From contig CAZYGI010000013.1 in NCBI GenBank assembly GCA_964647255.1, forward strand, positions 1 through 64,000: a stretch of DNA of 64,000 bases, in the 5' to 3' direction. Below, one piece after another: positions 36,881 through 44,461 of the stretch. The notes under the pieces are model-generated. The model made no database searches and was not told the origin of the DNA. It saw only the letters and a program-made list of their open reading frames with translations. Position numbers and translations under genes: made by a program. Source of the DNA: CAWJEL01 sp964647255 (GTDB lineage Bacteria > Chloroflexota > Anaerolineae > CG2-30-64-16). The stretch's first letter is position 1, and each line of letters begins with the position of its first letter.

Positions 36881-37849
36881 ATGCGTGCAATCATGAGGTC
36901 TGTGAGCGGACGTGCAACGGGGACAGTGAGATCATCTGCCGCCCCGTCATCATTACATCCTGCCGGGCCTGGCTTCTCTGTCCGTCAGGGTCACACAATG
37001 ACGAACCTAGGGAATTTCACCACGCGCTGGGCCGATGAACCGGACGTTCGACGATCTGCCGGCAGGGCGTTCACAAGCGTGAATGGGAACATGCGGGAAA
37101 TTCCGCACCAGGCGGACCGGGAACGCCCGAGCTCGATGGCTCAAAGCCTGGCGCTGCGGCACATCCAGCGCGCGAATCAACGCGCCGGACGCAGCAACTC
37201 GATGGTGCTTTACCGTCACGGCTCGATCACGCCGCTCACGCATCCTGACGAAGAGGCCGCCGAAGTCGGAGGCGAATTGAACCTGAACGAGCAGACGAGC
37301 CCGCATCTGCGCGACTTCGCTGAGCTGACCCACCAGTCTGGACTACCAGGAATCGCAGTGATGGCGCCAGTGGCGCCGCGCAACTACCCGACGGCGCACC
37401 TACCGGGTGAGCTCAACGAGAAGCCGGATCGCACGCAGGCCGCCTTGCTCCAGGCCGCGCAGCAGACGGGCATCCCGGTCCACGCGGTCGGCCACAGTTG
37501 GGGCGGAGCGGAGACGGTCAACGTGTTGAGCGGGCAGCCGGAGGAGGTGCAGCAGAACACGACCCTCCATTTCGCCGGCGGCGCCACCTGGCCGACGCGC
37601 CAGGAGGAGCTGAAGAAGAATCTGGCAGGCCTCCGATCTCCCGTCAATCTGTACAAGGGCGCCACGGATCCGGTCACCCATTTCGGCGGGGCCTATGACT
37701 ATTTCAGTGGTCGGCCGGTGACAGAGCGACCGGAGGTGGAACTGCACAGAACCGCGGGCGGACATGGTTTCGCTCAGAGCTACCTCCCAAAGGTGAGCGA
37801 AGAGATCGCAAAACGTGAGGAAAGTAAAAAAGTTGGCGGGAAGGATTAG
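36881..37849 (+). CDS. Putative eCIS cargo: lipase/alpha-beta-hydrolase-like protein
   Basis: A GAGGAG site precedes the ATG. The first 100 residues are polar and low in structure (MRSVSGRATGTVRSSAAPSS), as in loading signals of eCIS cargo. The rest reads as an alpha/beta hydrolase: the nucleophile elbow AVGHSWGGAETV with Ser206, a possible acid Asp263 in KGATDPV, and a possible His295 in GGHGFAQSYL, in the right order and spacing for a lipase triad. There is no signal peptide. Its place between the ATPase and the baseplate genes, with no structural homologue in known particles, suggests a toxin or effector. Function is inferred; an esterase acting on phospholipid or another ester is the simplest guess. 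Confidence 0.6.
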   Translation: MRAIMRSVSGRATGTVRSSAAPSSLHPAGPGFSVRQGHTMTNLGNFTTRWADEPDVRRSAGRAFTSVNGNMREIPHQADRERPSSMAQSLALRHIQRANQRAGRSNSMVLYRHGSITPLTHPDEEAAEVGGELNLNEQTSPHLRDFAELTHQSGLPGIAVMAPVAPRNYPTAHLPGELNEKPDRTQAALLQAAQQTGIPVHAVGHSWGGAETVNVLSGQPEEVQQNTTLHFAGGATWPTRQEELKKNLAGLRSPVNLYKGATDPVTHFGGAYDYFSGRPVTERPEVELHRTAGGHGFAQSYLPKVSEEIAKREESKKVGGKD

Positions 37850-37855
37850 GCAATC

Positions 37856-38449
37856 ATGAGATTACTTCGATCTCCCATCGTGAGGGCAGGTGCTGTGGGG
37901 GCCACTGCGGCAACGGCAGGATACCAGGCCATGCAACAACGTGAGGCTGTACCCGCCGGCGCCGGGCATCGAACCGACCAGATGCGGGCCGGCAATGTGC
38001 CCACTGACCGAAGCGTCACGGGTTTTGCCAAGAACTGGGTATGGGATGATCCCACGCATCAGATCCAGGATCAAGGCCGGCAACAGATTGCTGACGCCAC
38101 GTCGCGGAGCGATACATTCTATGGCTATCTGGTCGCTCGCACCAACCGCGCACTCGACAGAAGCGGTTACGGCTTACCCGGGCACTTGGCAAGACCCATC
38201 GCTCAAAACGTTGGAGACGAATCCACGGGCAAAATCACCCAGGCTCAGGCGCACTGGAATGAGGCGAAGGGATTTGCACACCATTATTTCAAAGAGGGAT
38301 TGTGGAGAGGCAACAATGAAGCTCGAGATCCCATTTACCTAACCGGCGCGGCGATGAACACCCTTGGGGCGGGCGGTTCCGCCGCGGCGAGCGCTCTCGC
38401 CAGGGGATACAAAGCTGATCCGGATAACAATGAGCCGCCGTGGCTATAA
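37856..38449 (+). CDS. Unknown protein next to the putative cargo gene
   Basis: This gene starts six bases after the stop codon of the lipase-like gene, so the two are surely cotranscribed. The 197-residue product has a short hydrophobic, Ala-rich N-terminus (VRAGAVGATAATAGYQAM) and a soluble rest with aromatic motifs (KNWVWDDPTHQIQDQGRQQI, YFKEGLWRGNNEARDP, ending PDNNEPPWL). I recognise no family. It could be a second effector, a cargo chaperone, or an immunity factor. None of these can be chosen from sequence. Confidence 0.6.
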   Translation: MRLLRSPIVRAGAVGATAATAGYQAMQQREAVPAGAGHRTDQMRAGNVPTDRSVTGFAKNWVWDDPTHQIQDQGRQQIADATSRSDTFYGYLVARTNRALDRSGYGLPGHLARPIAQNVGDESTGKITQAQAHWNEAKGFAHHYFKEGLWRGNNEARDPIYLTGAAMNTLGAGGSAAASALARGYKADPDNNEPPWL

Positions 38450-38485
38450 TTTGCGCAGATCCGTTATCGGCATGAGGGAGTGAGA

Positions 38486-38827
38486 ATGGACCGGCAGGCC
38501 AACCTGGCTTTACGCATCGAGCAGCTCATCCTGCACGACCTGCCCTACAGCCAACGCAGCCGCGTGGCCGCAGCCATCGAGGCGGAGTTGACCCGCCTGC
38601 TGACCGAGCGGGGCATCCCCGAGGGGTGGAGTGGCGACATGCCGCCCATCAACGCCGGCCCGGTGCACGTCAGCCCGCACCTGTCGGCGGAGACCATAGG
38701 CCGGCAGGTGGCGGAAACGGTCTACGCAGGATTTGCCGGCGCCGCGCGCAGCACAGCGCCGGCCGGAGATCGAGCCGGGTCCGGACAGTTAATGTCGACG
38801 GCGCATCCCGGCGGGGAAAATCACTGA
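38486..38827 (+). CDS. Small eCIS-associated protein, unknown function
   Basis: The start at MDRQANLALRIEQ follows a GAGGGAG site; an in-frame GTG lies six bases earlier. The helical N-terminal half (ALRIEQLILHDLPYSQRSRV, AAIEAELTRLLTERGIP) is followed by a conserved-looking strand MPPINAGPVHVSPHLS and a helical, disordered end. Small proteins of this type are common between the ATPase and baseplate genes of eCIS clusters and may help assemble the baseplate. The downstream CIS-tube gene starts ten bases after its stop. Confidence 0.6.
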   Translation: MDRQANLALRIEQLILHDLPYSQRSRVAAAIEAELTRLLTERGIPEGWSGDMPPINAGPVHVSPHLSAETIGRQVAETVYAGFAGAARSTAPAGDRAGSGQLMSTAHPGGENH

Positions 38828-38837
38828 GGACGCACCT

Positions 38838-39494
38838 ATGCCTACCTACTTGCCGGGACCACGCCTTCTGAAGGGCGCCATCGTCGCGATCGACCTGGCG
38901 ACCAACCAGCGCAGCGCGATCGTCTTCCAGTATAACCCGGAGACGCTGAGCCGCTCCCTGCAGCCGCAGATGGCCGGCGGCGACCAGGGACAGCGCTCGC
39001 CGGCAGTGCGCTTCACCGGCGCGCCGGTGGAAACGGTCACGCTCGACGTGATGATTGACGCCACCGACCAGTTGGAGGCGGGCGACGCGCAGGCCGCCGG
39101 CACGGGCATCTACCCCCAGCTCACCGCACTGGAGATGCTGCTCTACCCGCAAAGCCAGCAGGTCATCCAGAACAACCAGGTGCTCAGCCAGGGCAGCATC
39201 GAGATCGGTCCCTACGTGGCGCCGCTGACGCTGTTCATCTGGGGCGGCAACCGGGTCCTGCCCGTCCTGCTGACCGGGCTGAACAGCCGCGAGGAGCTGT
39301 TCGACAATCACCTGAACCCCATCCGGGCCACGGTGACCTTGAACATGCGCGCGCTCAGCTACTCGGACCTGGACAGCAGCCACAAAGGCTATCATCTTTT
39401 CCTGGCCTACCAACAGGCCAAGGAAGTCATGGCCCGCCGGGGACTGGCCAGCGATCCCGACAAGGCTATCGGCGTCAACATCAACCGCCTGTAA
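38838..39494 (+). CDS. eCIS baseplate/tube adaptor (Afp7/Pvc7 N-terminal domain)
   Basis: The 218-residue protein begins LKGAIVAIDLATNQRSAIVF and QYNPETLSRSLQPQ and contains GAPVETVTLDVMIDATDQLE, the pattern of the contractile-injection-system tube-protein domain. In Afp and PVC it is fused to a LysM domain as one chain. Here the LysM part is a separate gene nine bases downstream. It should join the tube to the baseplate hub. Confidence 0.85.
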   Translation: MPTYLPGPRLLKGAIVAIDLATNQRSAIVFQYNPETLSRSLQPQMAGGDQGQRSPAVRFTGAPVETVTLDVMIDATDQLEAGDAQAAGTGIYPQLTALEMLLYPQSQQVIQNNQVLSQGSIEIGPYVAPLTLFIWGGNRVLPVLLTGLNSREELFDNHLNPIRATVTLNMRALSYSDLDSSHKGYHLFLAYQQAKEVMARRGLASDPDKAIGVNINRL

Positions 39495-39503
39495 GGAGTT
39501 ACC

Positions 39504-39800
39504 GTGTTCGATCATACCAGCCGTTACTACTACCTGGAAGATAGGATCTACGAGACCCCAGACGGCCGCCAGATCGCCTACAAGGCCCGGCGCTTCCTGC
39601 CGCAGGGTCAGGCGCTGCCCCTGCTGGGCGAGGCCACCGCACGTGTGGAAGAACGCCTGGACCTGATTACCGCCCGCTCCTTGGGCGACCCGGCGCTGTT
39701 CTGGCAGATTTGCGATGCCAACAACGCCCTGGATCCTTTTGACCTGGTAGATGAGGCCGGCCGCGTCCTGCGCGTGCCGATTCCCCAGTTCGTGAAGTGA
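39504..39800 (+). CDS. Stand-alone LysM-like baseplate protein
   Basis: The 98-residue chain starts DHTSRYYYLEDRIYETPDG and contains a LysM-like core (RLDLITARSLGDPALFWQIC, DANNALDPFDLV, RVLRVPIPQ). LysM modules at this place in eCIS baseplates (T4 gp53 function) staple the hub to the sheath rather than bind cell wall. It corresponds to the C-terminal domain of Afp7/Pvc7. The next gene begins one base after its stop codon. Confidence 0.85.
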   Translation: MFDHTSRYYYLEDRIYETPDGRQIAYKARRFLPQGQALPLLGEATARVEERLDLITARSLGDPALFWQICDANNALDPFDLVDEAGRVLRVPIPQFVK

Positions 39801-39801
39801 T

Positions 39802-40941
39802 ATGAACCCGCCAAACCTTCTCCTCAACCTCCTCATCGGCCGCGTGGCGCCGGCGCCGGCGCCGATAGAGCTGATGACTGCGCTGGAAAGCGTCGAGGTG
39901 AACCAGAGCGACGACGGAGACGCCGGGTTCAGCCAGGGCTTCCAACTGATTTTCCGCGCCGAGCGCGACAAGACGCTGACCAGCCAGGTTGCACTGCTGC
40001 ACCAGCCGCTTCTGCAGCCGGGCGGGCGGGTGATACTCACGGTGACCTTGGGTGGAACGCCCCAGGTGTTGATGGACGGCATCATCACCCATCACCAGTT
40101 TACCCCAGGCCGGGATGCGCGGTTGGTGGTGACCGGCAAGGATCTCAGCGTGCTGATGGATATGCTTGAACTCTCGCTGGGGTACCCGGCCATGCCCCAC
40201 GAAGCGATTGTGGCCCTGGTGCTGGCGAAGTACGCAGCCTTCGGCATTATTCCCGAGGTTATCCCGGCGCCGACCGCCTGGACGGGCACGCCGATCCAAG
40301 AGGTGCCCTTCCAGGTGGGCACAGACCGCACCTACCTGCGCACCCTGGCCCAGTCTCACGGGTATATTTTCGGCGTACGGCCGGGACCGGCGCCGGGGGT
40401 CAACCAGGCGTACTGGGGCCCCTTGATCAAGATCGGCGTGCCTCAGAAGGCGCTCAATGTGGACATGGGCGCGTCGACCAACGTGGAGTCTCTCGATTTC
40501 TCCAACGACTCGCTGGCGCCGGAGCAGGTGTATGGCCTGGTGCACTTGCGAGACAGCGAGGTTCCCGTGCCGATTCTGACCATGGCCACGGTCGGGCTAC
40601 AGCCCCTGGCCAGCCAGCAGGCCGTCCTTGCGAACCAACCCTTCGTACGCAAGACACGACTGGCATACCAGGGATCCAGTCCTATCGAGGCCCTGGCGCA
40701 AGCCCAGTCCACGACCAACTCGTCAAGCGAGGCCACCGTGACGGGCACGGGCGCCCTAGACGCCCTGCGCTATCGGGCGATCCTCACCGCGCCGGGCATC
40801 GTCGGCGTGCGCGGCGCAGGCGAGAGCTACGACGGCTACTACTGGGTCAAGAACGTGAAGCACCAGATCAGCCTGGGCGAGTACAAGCAAAGTTTCACCC
40901 TAACCCGCGAGGGAACCGGCACGACCACGCAAAGGATGTAA
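39802..40941 (+). CDS. eCIS baseplate hub (gpD/gp27-like)
   Basis: The 379-residue protein has the hub fold pattern: ALESVEVNQSDDGDAGFSQG, FQLIFRAERDKT, VTGKDLSVLMDMLEL, VGTDRTYLRTLAQSHGYIFG and a C-terminal GYYWVKNVKHQISLGEYKQS. Hubs of the gpD/gp27 family form the trimeric base into which the spike plugs. In Afp8/Pvc8 hub and spike are fused; here they are two genes with a two-base gap. Length fits a hub without spike. Confidence 0.9.
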   Translation: MNPPNLLLNLLIGRVAPAPAPIELMTALESVEVNQSDDGDAGFSQGFQLIFRAERDKTLTSQVALLHQPLLQPGGRVILTVTLGGTPQVLMDGIITHHQFTPGRDARLVVTGKDLSVLMDMLELSLGYPAMPHEAIVALVLAKYAAFGIIPEVIPAPTAWTGTPIQEVPFQVGTDRTYLRTLAQSHGYIFGVRPGPAPGVNQAYWGPLIKIGVPQKALNVDMGASTNVESLDFSNDSLAPEQVYGLVHLRDSEVPVPILTMATVGLQPLASQQAVLANQPFVRKTRLAYQGSSPIEALAQAQSTTNSSSEATVTGTGALDALRYRAILTAPGIVGVRGAGESYDGYYWVKNVKHQISLGEYKQSFTLTREGTGTTTQRM

Positions 40942-40943
40942 GT

Positions 40944-41639
40944 ATGCCAAACTTTGGAAAATACCGCGGCAAAGTCATAGATCCCGTCGATCCGGAGCAA
41001 CTGGGGCGCATCATCGCCCTCGTCCCTTCGATCTCCGAGCTGCCGCTGACCTGGGCCATGCCCGCCACACCCTACGCCGGCTCGGGCGTGGGCTTCTTTG
41101 CCATCCCGCCTGTGGGCGCCAACGTCTGGATCGAGTTCGAGGGCGGCGATCCTAACTATCCCATCTGGACGGGCTGCTTCTGGGGTGATGGCGAGGTGCC
41201 GGCCGAGCCGGCCCTCCCCACCACGCTGATGCTCAAAACCACGCTGGGGGTCTTCAGTATCAACAACTTGGATGCAGAGCTCAAGCTGAGCCTCACTGCT
41301 CCTGATGGGCAGATGACTCTGGTGATGAATCCCACGGGCATCAAGCTGAGCCTTAACGAGGTCAGCATCACCATCACCCAGGAAGCCATCACCTTGAGCC
41401 ACGCGCCGTCCACGGTCGAGGTCACGCCCGAAGGCATCACCGCATCCTGTCCCGAGAGCGTCACCCTGAACAGTGCCGAGGCCAGCGTCGAGGTGACGCC
41501 GGCGGCGATCAATCTCGCTAACGGCGCGGCCAGCATCGAGATCGCACCGGCCGCCATTGCCATCGAGAACGGCGCCGGCAGCATTGCCATTTCGCCGGCC
41601 AGCGTCACCATCAACGAAGGCGCCCTGGAGATTATCTAA
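40944..41639 (+). CDS. eCIS central spike (gp5/VgrG OB-fold plus beta-helix)
   Basis: The N-terminus (KYRGKVIDPVDPEQLGRI, then VGFFAIPPVGANVWIEFEGG and YPIWTGCFWG) is the OB-fold of gp5/VgrG spikes. The C-terminal half is a run of short beta-helix-like repeats (KLSLNEVSITITQEAITLS, ASVEVTPAAINLANG, SIEIAPAAIAIENG, SIAISPASVTINEG) that form the needle. At 231 residues it is a short spike without lysozyme domain. The PAAR-like tip gene begins one base after its stop. Confidence 0.93.
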   Translation: MPNFGKYRGKVIDPVDPEQLGRIIALVPSISELPLTWAMPATPYAGSGVGFFAIPPVGANVWIEFEGGDPNYPIWTGCFWGDGEVPAEPALPTTLMLKTTLGVFSINNLDAELKLSLTAPDGQMTLVMNPTGIKLSLNEVSITITQEAITLSHAPSTVEVTPEGITASCPESVTLNSAEASVEVTPAAINLANGAASIEIAPAAIAIENGAGSIAISPASVTINEGALEII

Positions 41640-41640
41640 C

Positions 41641-41970
41641 ATGCCCGGATTCATCCTTCACGAAGGCGCGCTGGTGCAGTGCGCGCACGGCGGCATGGTC
41701 CAGCCCACCGTGCCCAACCCGCGGGTGACAGTCATGGGCATGCCGATCATCACCGTCGGCGCGCCGTGGGTCGTCGCCGGCTGCGCGTTTCCGCCGCCGC
41801 CGGTCGCCAACGGGCCCTGCGTCGTCGCGGAGTGGCTGCCGCCGACCGCCTCGCTGCGCGTCACCTCGATGGGCATGCCCGTGCTGGTGCAGAGCAGCCA
41901 GGCTATCTGCACCCCCACCGGCACGCCGGTGATCGTGGGCGTCACGCAGACTCGCGTCATGGCGGAGTGA
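41641..41970 (+). CDS. PAAR-like spike tip protein (DUF4280 type)
   Basis: The chosen ATG lies directly after the spike stop codon. The 109-residue protein shows two repeats of a tip pattern: GALVQCAHGGMVQP, ITVGAPWVVAGCAFP, PCVVAEWLP, then VLVQSSQAICTPTGTPVIV. This matches PAAR-like/DUF4280 proteins that sharpen the end of the spike and may carry metal through Cys and His. It has no effector extension. Confidence 0.88.
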   Translation: MPGFILHEGALVQCAHGGMVQPTVPNPRVTVMGMPIITVGAPWVVAGCAFPPPPVANGPCVVAEWLPPTASLRVTSMGMPVLVQSSQAICTPTGTPVIVGVTQTRVMAE

Positions 41971-41973
41971 TCC

Positions 41974-42324
41974 ATGCAGCTCGCTTTTCCGTACCGCATC
42001 AACCACACGGGCCGCACCAGCCAGGATCGCGGCATGCACCTGCGCGATCTCATCGAGCAAGTGTTGTTCACGACGCCGACCGAGCGCGTAAACCGGCCCG
42101 ACTTCGGCGCCGGCGTGCTCGAACTGGTCTTCGCGGCCGAGAACGATGAGCTCCTGGCCGCCAGCCGATTCATGATCCAGGGCGCCTTGCAACAGTGGCT
42201 CGGTGACCTGATCCAGGTCGAGGCTGTCGCAGTCGAGCGAGAGGATACGACCGTGAGCATCACGATCCGGTACCTGGAGCGCCGCACCCAGGTGCGCCAG
42301 GTAGCCCAGTTCAGGAGCGCGTAG
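41974..42324 (+). CDS. eCIS baseplate wedge gp25-like protein (Afp9/Pvc9)
   Basis: The 116-residue protein reads DRGMHLRDLIEQVLFTTPTE, RVNRPDFGAGVLELVF, LQQWLGDLIQVEAVAVE, which is the gp25/lysozyme-like wedge family. The conserved RPDFG motif is present. gp25 clamps the sheath to the baseplate and starts sheath polymerisation. It lies between the tip gene and the first baseplate-J gene, as in most eCIS clusters. Confidence 0.95.
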   Translation: MQLAFPYRINHTGRTSQDRGMHLRDLIEQVLFTTPTERVNRPDFGAGVLELVFAAENDELLAASRFMIQGALQQWLGDLIQVEAVAVEREDTTVSITIRYLERRTQVRQVAQFRSA

Positions 42325-42328
42325 CCCC

Positions 42329-44461
42329 ATGAGCCGCTTTGACCGCCCGCCTGAGATTGATTACCTGGCCAAGGATTTTGCCAGCTTCCGGCAGCTCATG
42401 CTGGACCAGATCGCGCTGCTGATTCCCGACTGGCAGGAGCGCCATCCCGCCGATCTGGGCAACGTTCTGGTGGAGATCCTGGCGTATGCGGCGGACTATC
42501 TTAGCTACACGCAAGATGCCATCGCCACTGAGGCCTATCTGGGCACAGCCCGCCTCCGGCGTTCCGTGCGGCGGCACGCCAGGCTTCTCGACTACAATCT
42601 CCACAACGGGTGCAACGCGCGGACCTGGGTCCATATCGCCCTCCAGCCGAGCGCCGGTGACTGGCGCCTGCCCAAAGGCGCTTTGCTTCTGGCCGGTTTC
42701 GACGGCTACGGCCGGTCAGTGGTCACCCCCGGCGAGTTGGCGGCGATCATGGCGCAGGACTCGCCGGTGCAGGTGTTCACAACCCTGCACGATGTGCAAC
42801 TTTCAGGTGGACAGCCTGAGATTGCATTCTATGTCCAGGATCGCGCGGACGTGGTGCTGCGCTGCGGCGCGACATCGGCCCGCCTGGCGGACAGCCTCGA
42901 CCCGCAGACCCACAGGAGCGCCCTCGATGATCTCCAGGTCGGCGATGTGCTCATCTTCGAACAACGGCTGAATCCCGAAAGTGGTTTAAGTGCAGGCGTG
43001 GATCCCGGCCATCGGCACGCGGTGCGGTTGACCAAGATCGTGCGAACGTCGCAGGCGCGGTGGCAGGCGGAGACGGCCCATACCGCAAGCCCGGTCCCCA
43101 CGCTGCCGCCTGTTGGCATCCAGTGGGATCAGGCTGATGCGCTGCCGTTCGACCTGCCAGTTGGCGCCTACCGCTCAGCAGCCACAGGGTCTGGCGGCAG
43201 GGACAGAGAACTCAGCGTTGCCCTGCGCAACATCGTGCTGGTGGATCATGGCGCCTGGGTCGAGCCGGAGAGGCTGCCGGCCGTGATCGCCGACGCGCGT
43301 TACCGCCCGTCTCTCACGCACCGAAATGTGACCTACACAACGGTCTATAATCACGCCCAGGCGTGTCGCCAGCCGGCTAGCGCCGCAACGGCCCAGCGCC
43401 CGTATGACGCCCAGGCCGCGGTCGAGCTGACAGAGCAGCGAACCCTCGTGCTGCCGGAATCCGCGGATCACCCGCCGCTGCTGCGGATGTCCCAGGCCGC
43501 CACCGGCGGCGCCCGGTTTGAGTCGCTTCATCGCTGGGTTCAGCGCCGCGACCTCCTGAGCAGCGACCGGACCGCGCGCACCTTCGTGGTGGAAACCGAA
43601 GACGACGGACGGGCGTACTTGCGCTTTGGCTACGGCGGCCTGGGCAAGGGACTCTCTGCCGGCGATACGCTGGTCGCCACCTATCGCGTTGGCAACGGTT
43701 CGCAGGGCAACGTCGGGCGGCATGCCATCGCGCACCTGGTTTCGGATGATCGGATCAGCGGCATGGCCGCTCGGATCCAGGAGGTGCGCAACCCGCTCCC
43801 CGTCACGAGCGGCTTCGATGCGGAATCCATCGAAACGACGCGGCTGTCCGCGCCCCACGCCTTCCAAACGCCCTTGAGCTGCGTCAGCCCTGAGGATTAC
43901 GCTGCGCAGGCGCTGCAGCTTCCCGGTGGCGGGGTGCGCCAGGCCAGGGCGCGGATCGAGCACACCGGCAATTGGCAGACGGTCTTCGTGTACGTGCAGC
44001 GCCAGGGGGGCCGGCCCCTGGATCCCGCGTTCGGCCAGCAATTGCTGGCCTGGCTGCAGCCGCGGGCCATGAGCGGCTACGAGGTGGCGATACGACCGCC
44101 CCACATGGCTGCGCTCGACCTCCATCTGCGCGTGTGGGTCGCGCCCCATCGGTTCAAAAGTGCTGTGCGTCAGGCAGTGCAGGAGGCACTCAGCAACAAA
44201 GCGCAAGCAGACGGTGAACAGGGGTTTTTCCATCCAGACAACCTGAGCTTCGGCCGTTCAATCTACAGGAGCGAGGTGATTCGCGCCGCAATGGCCCTCG
44301 ACGACGTTGCTCGGGTTGAGATCGTGCGGTTCAACCGGCAGGATGACACCCGCCAGATGGACCCGTTGCCCATTGGGGATCTGGAGATCGCCCGGCTCGA
44401 CGCCGACCCCGATCGGCCCCAATACGGCACGCTGCGTGTTGACGTGGAAGGGGGCCTATGA
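42329..44461 (+). CDS. eCIS baseplate J-type wedge protein (first copy)
   Basis: The N-terminus DRPPEIDYLAKDFASFRQLM and DYLSYTQDAIATEAYLGTAR, and the C-terminal part (YLRFGYGGLGKGLSAGDTLV, ATYRVGNGSQGNVGR, QVRNPLPVTSGFDAESIETT-like), identify the putative baseplate assembly family related to gp6/gp47 baseplate J (Afp11 group). At 710 residues it is typical. It forms the wedges around the hub. Its stop overlaps the start of the giant second copy by four bases. Confidence 0.92.
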   Translation: MSRFDRPPEIDYLAKDFASFRQLMLDQIALLIPDWQERHPADLGNVLVEILAYAADYLSYTQDAIATEAYLGTARLRRSVRRHARLLDYNLHNGCNARTWVHIALQPSAGDWRLPKGALLLAGFDGYGRSVVTPGELAAIMAQDSPVQVFTTLHDVQLSGGQPEIAFYVQDRADVVLRCGATSARLADSLDPQTHRSALDDLQVGDVLIFEQRLNPESGLSAGVDPGHRHAVRLTKIVRTSQARWQAETAHTASPVPTLPPVGIQWDQADALPFDLPVGAYRSAATGSGGRDRELSVALRNIVLVDHGAWVEPERLPAVIADARYRPSLTHRNVTYTTVYNHAQACRQPASAATAQRPYDAQAAVELTEQRTLVLPESADHPPLLRMSQAATGGARFESLHRWVQRRDLLSSDRTARTFVVETEDDGRAYLRFGYGGLGKGLSAGDTLVATYRVGNGSQGNVGRHAIAHLVSDDRISGMAARIQEVRNPLPVTSGFDAESIETTRLSAPHAFQTPLSCVSPEDYAAQALQLPGGGVRQARARIEHTGNWQTVFVYVQRQGGRPLDPAFGQQLLAWLQPRAMSGYEVAIRPPHMAALDLHLRVWVAPHRFKSAVRQAVQEALSNKAQADGEQGFFHPDNLSFGRSIYRSEVIRAAMALDDVARVEIVRFNRQDDTRQMDPLPIGDLEIARLDADPDRPQYGTLRVDVEGGL

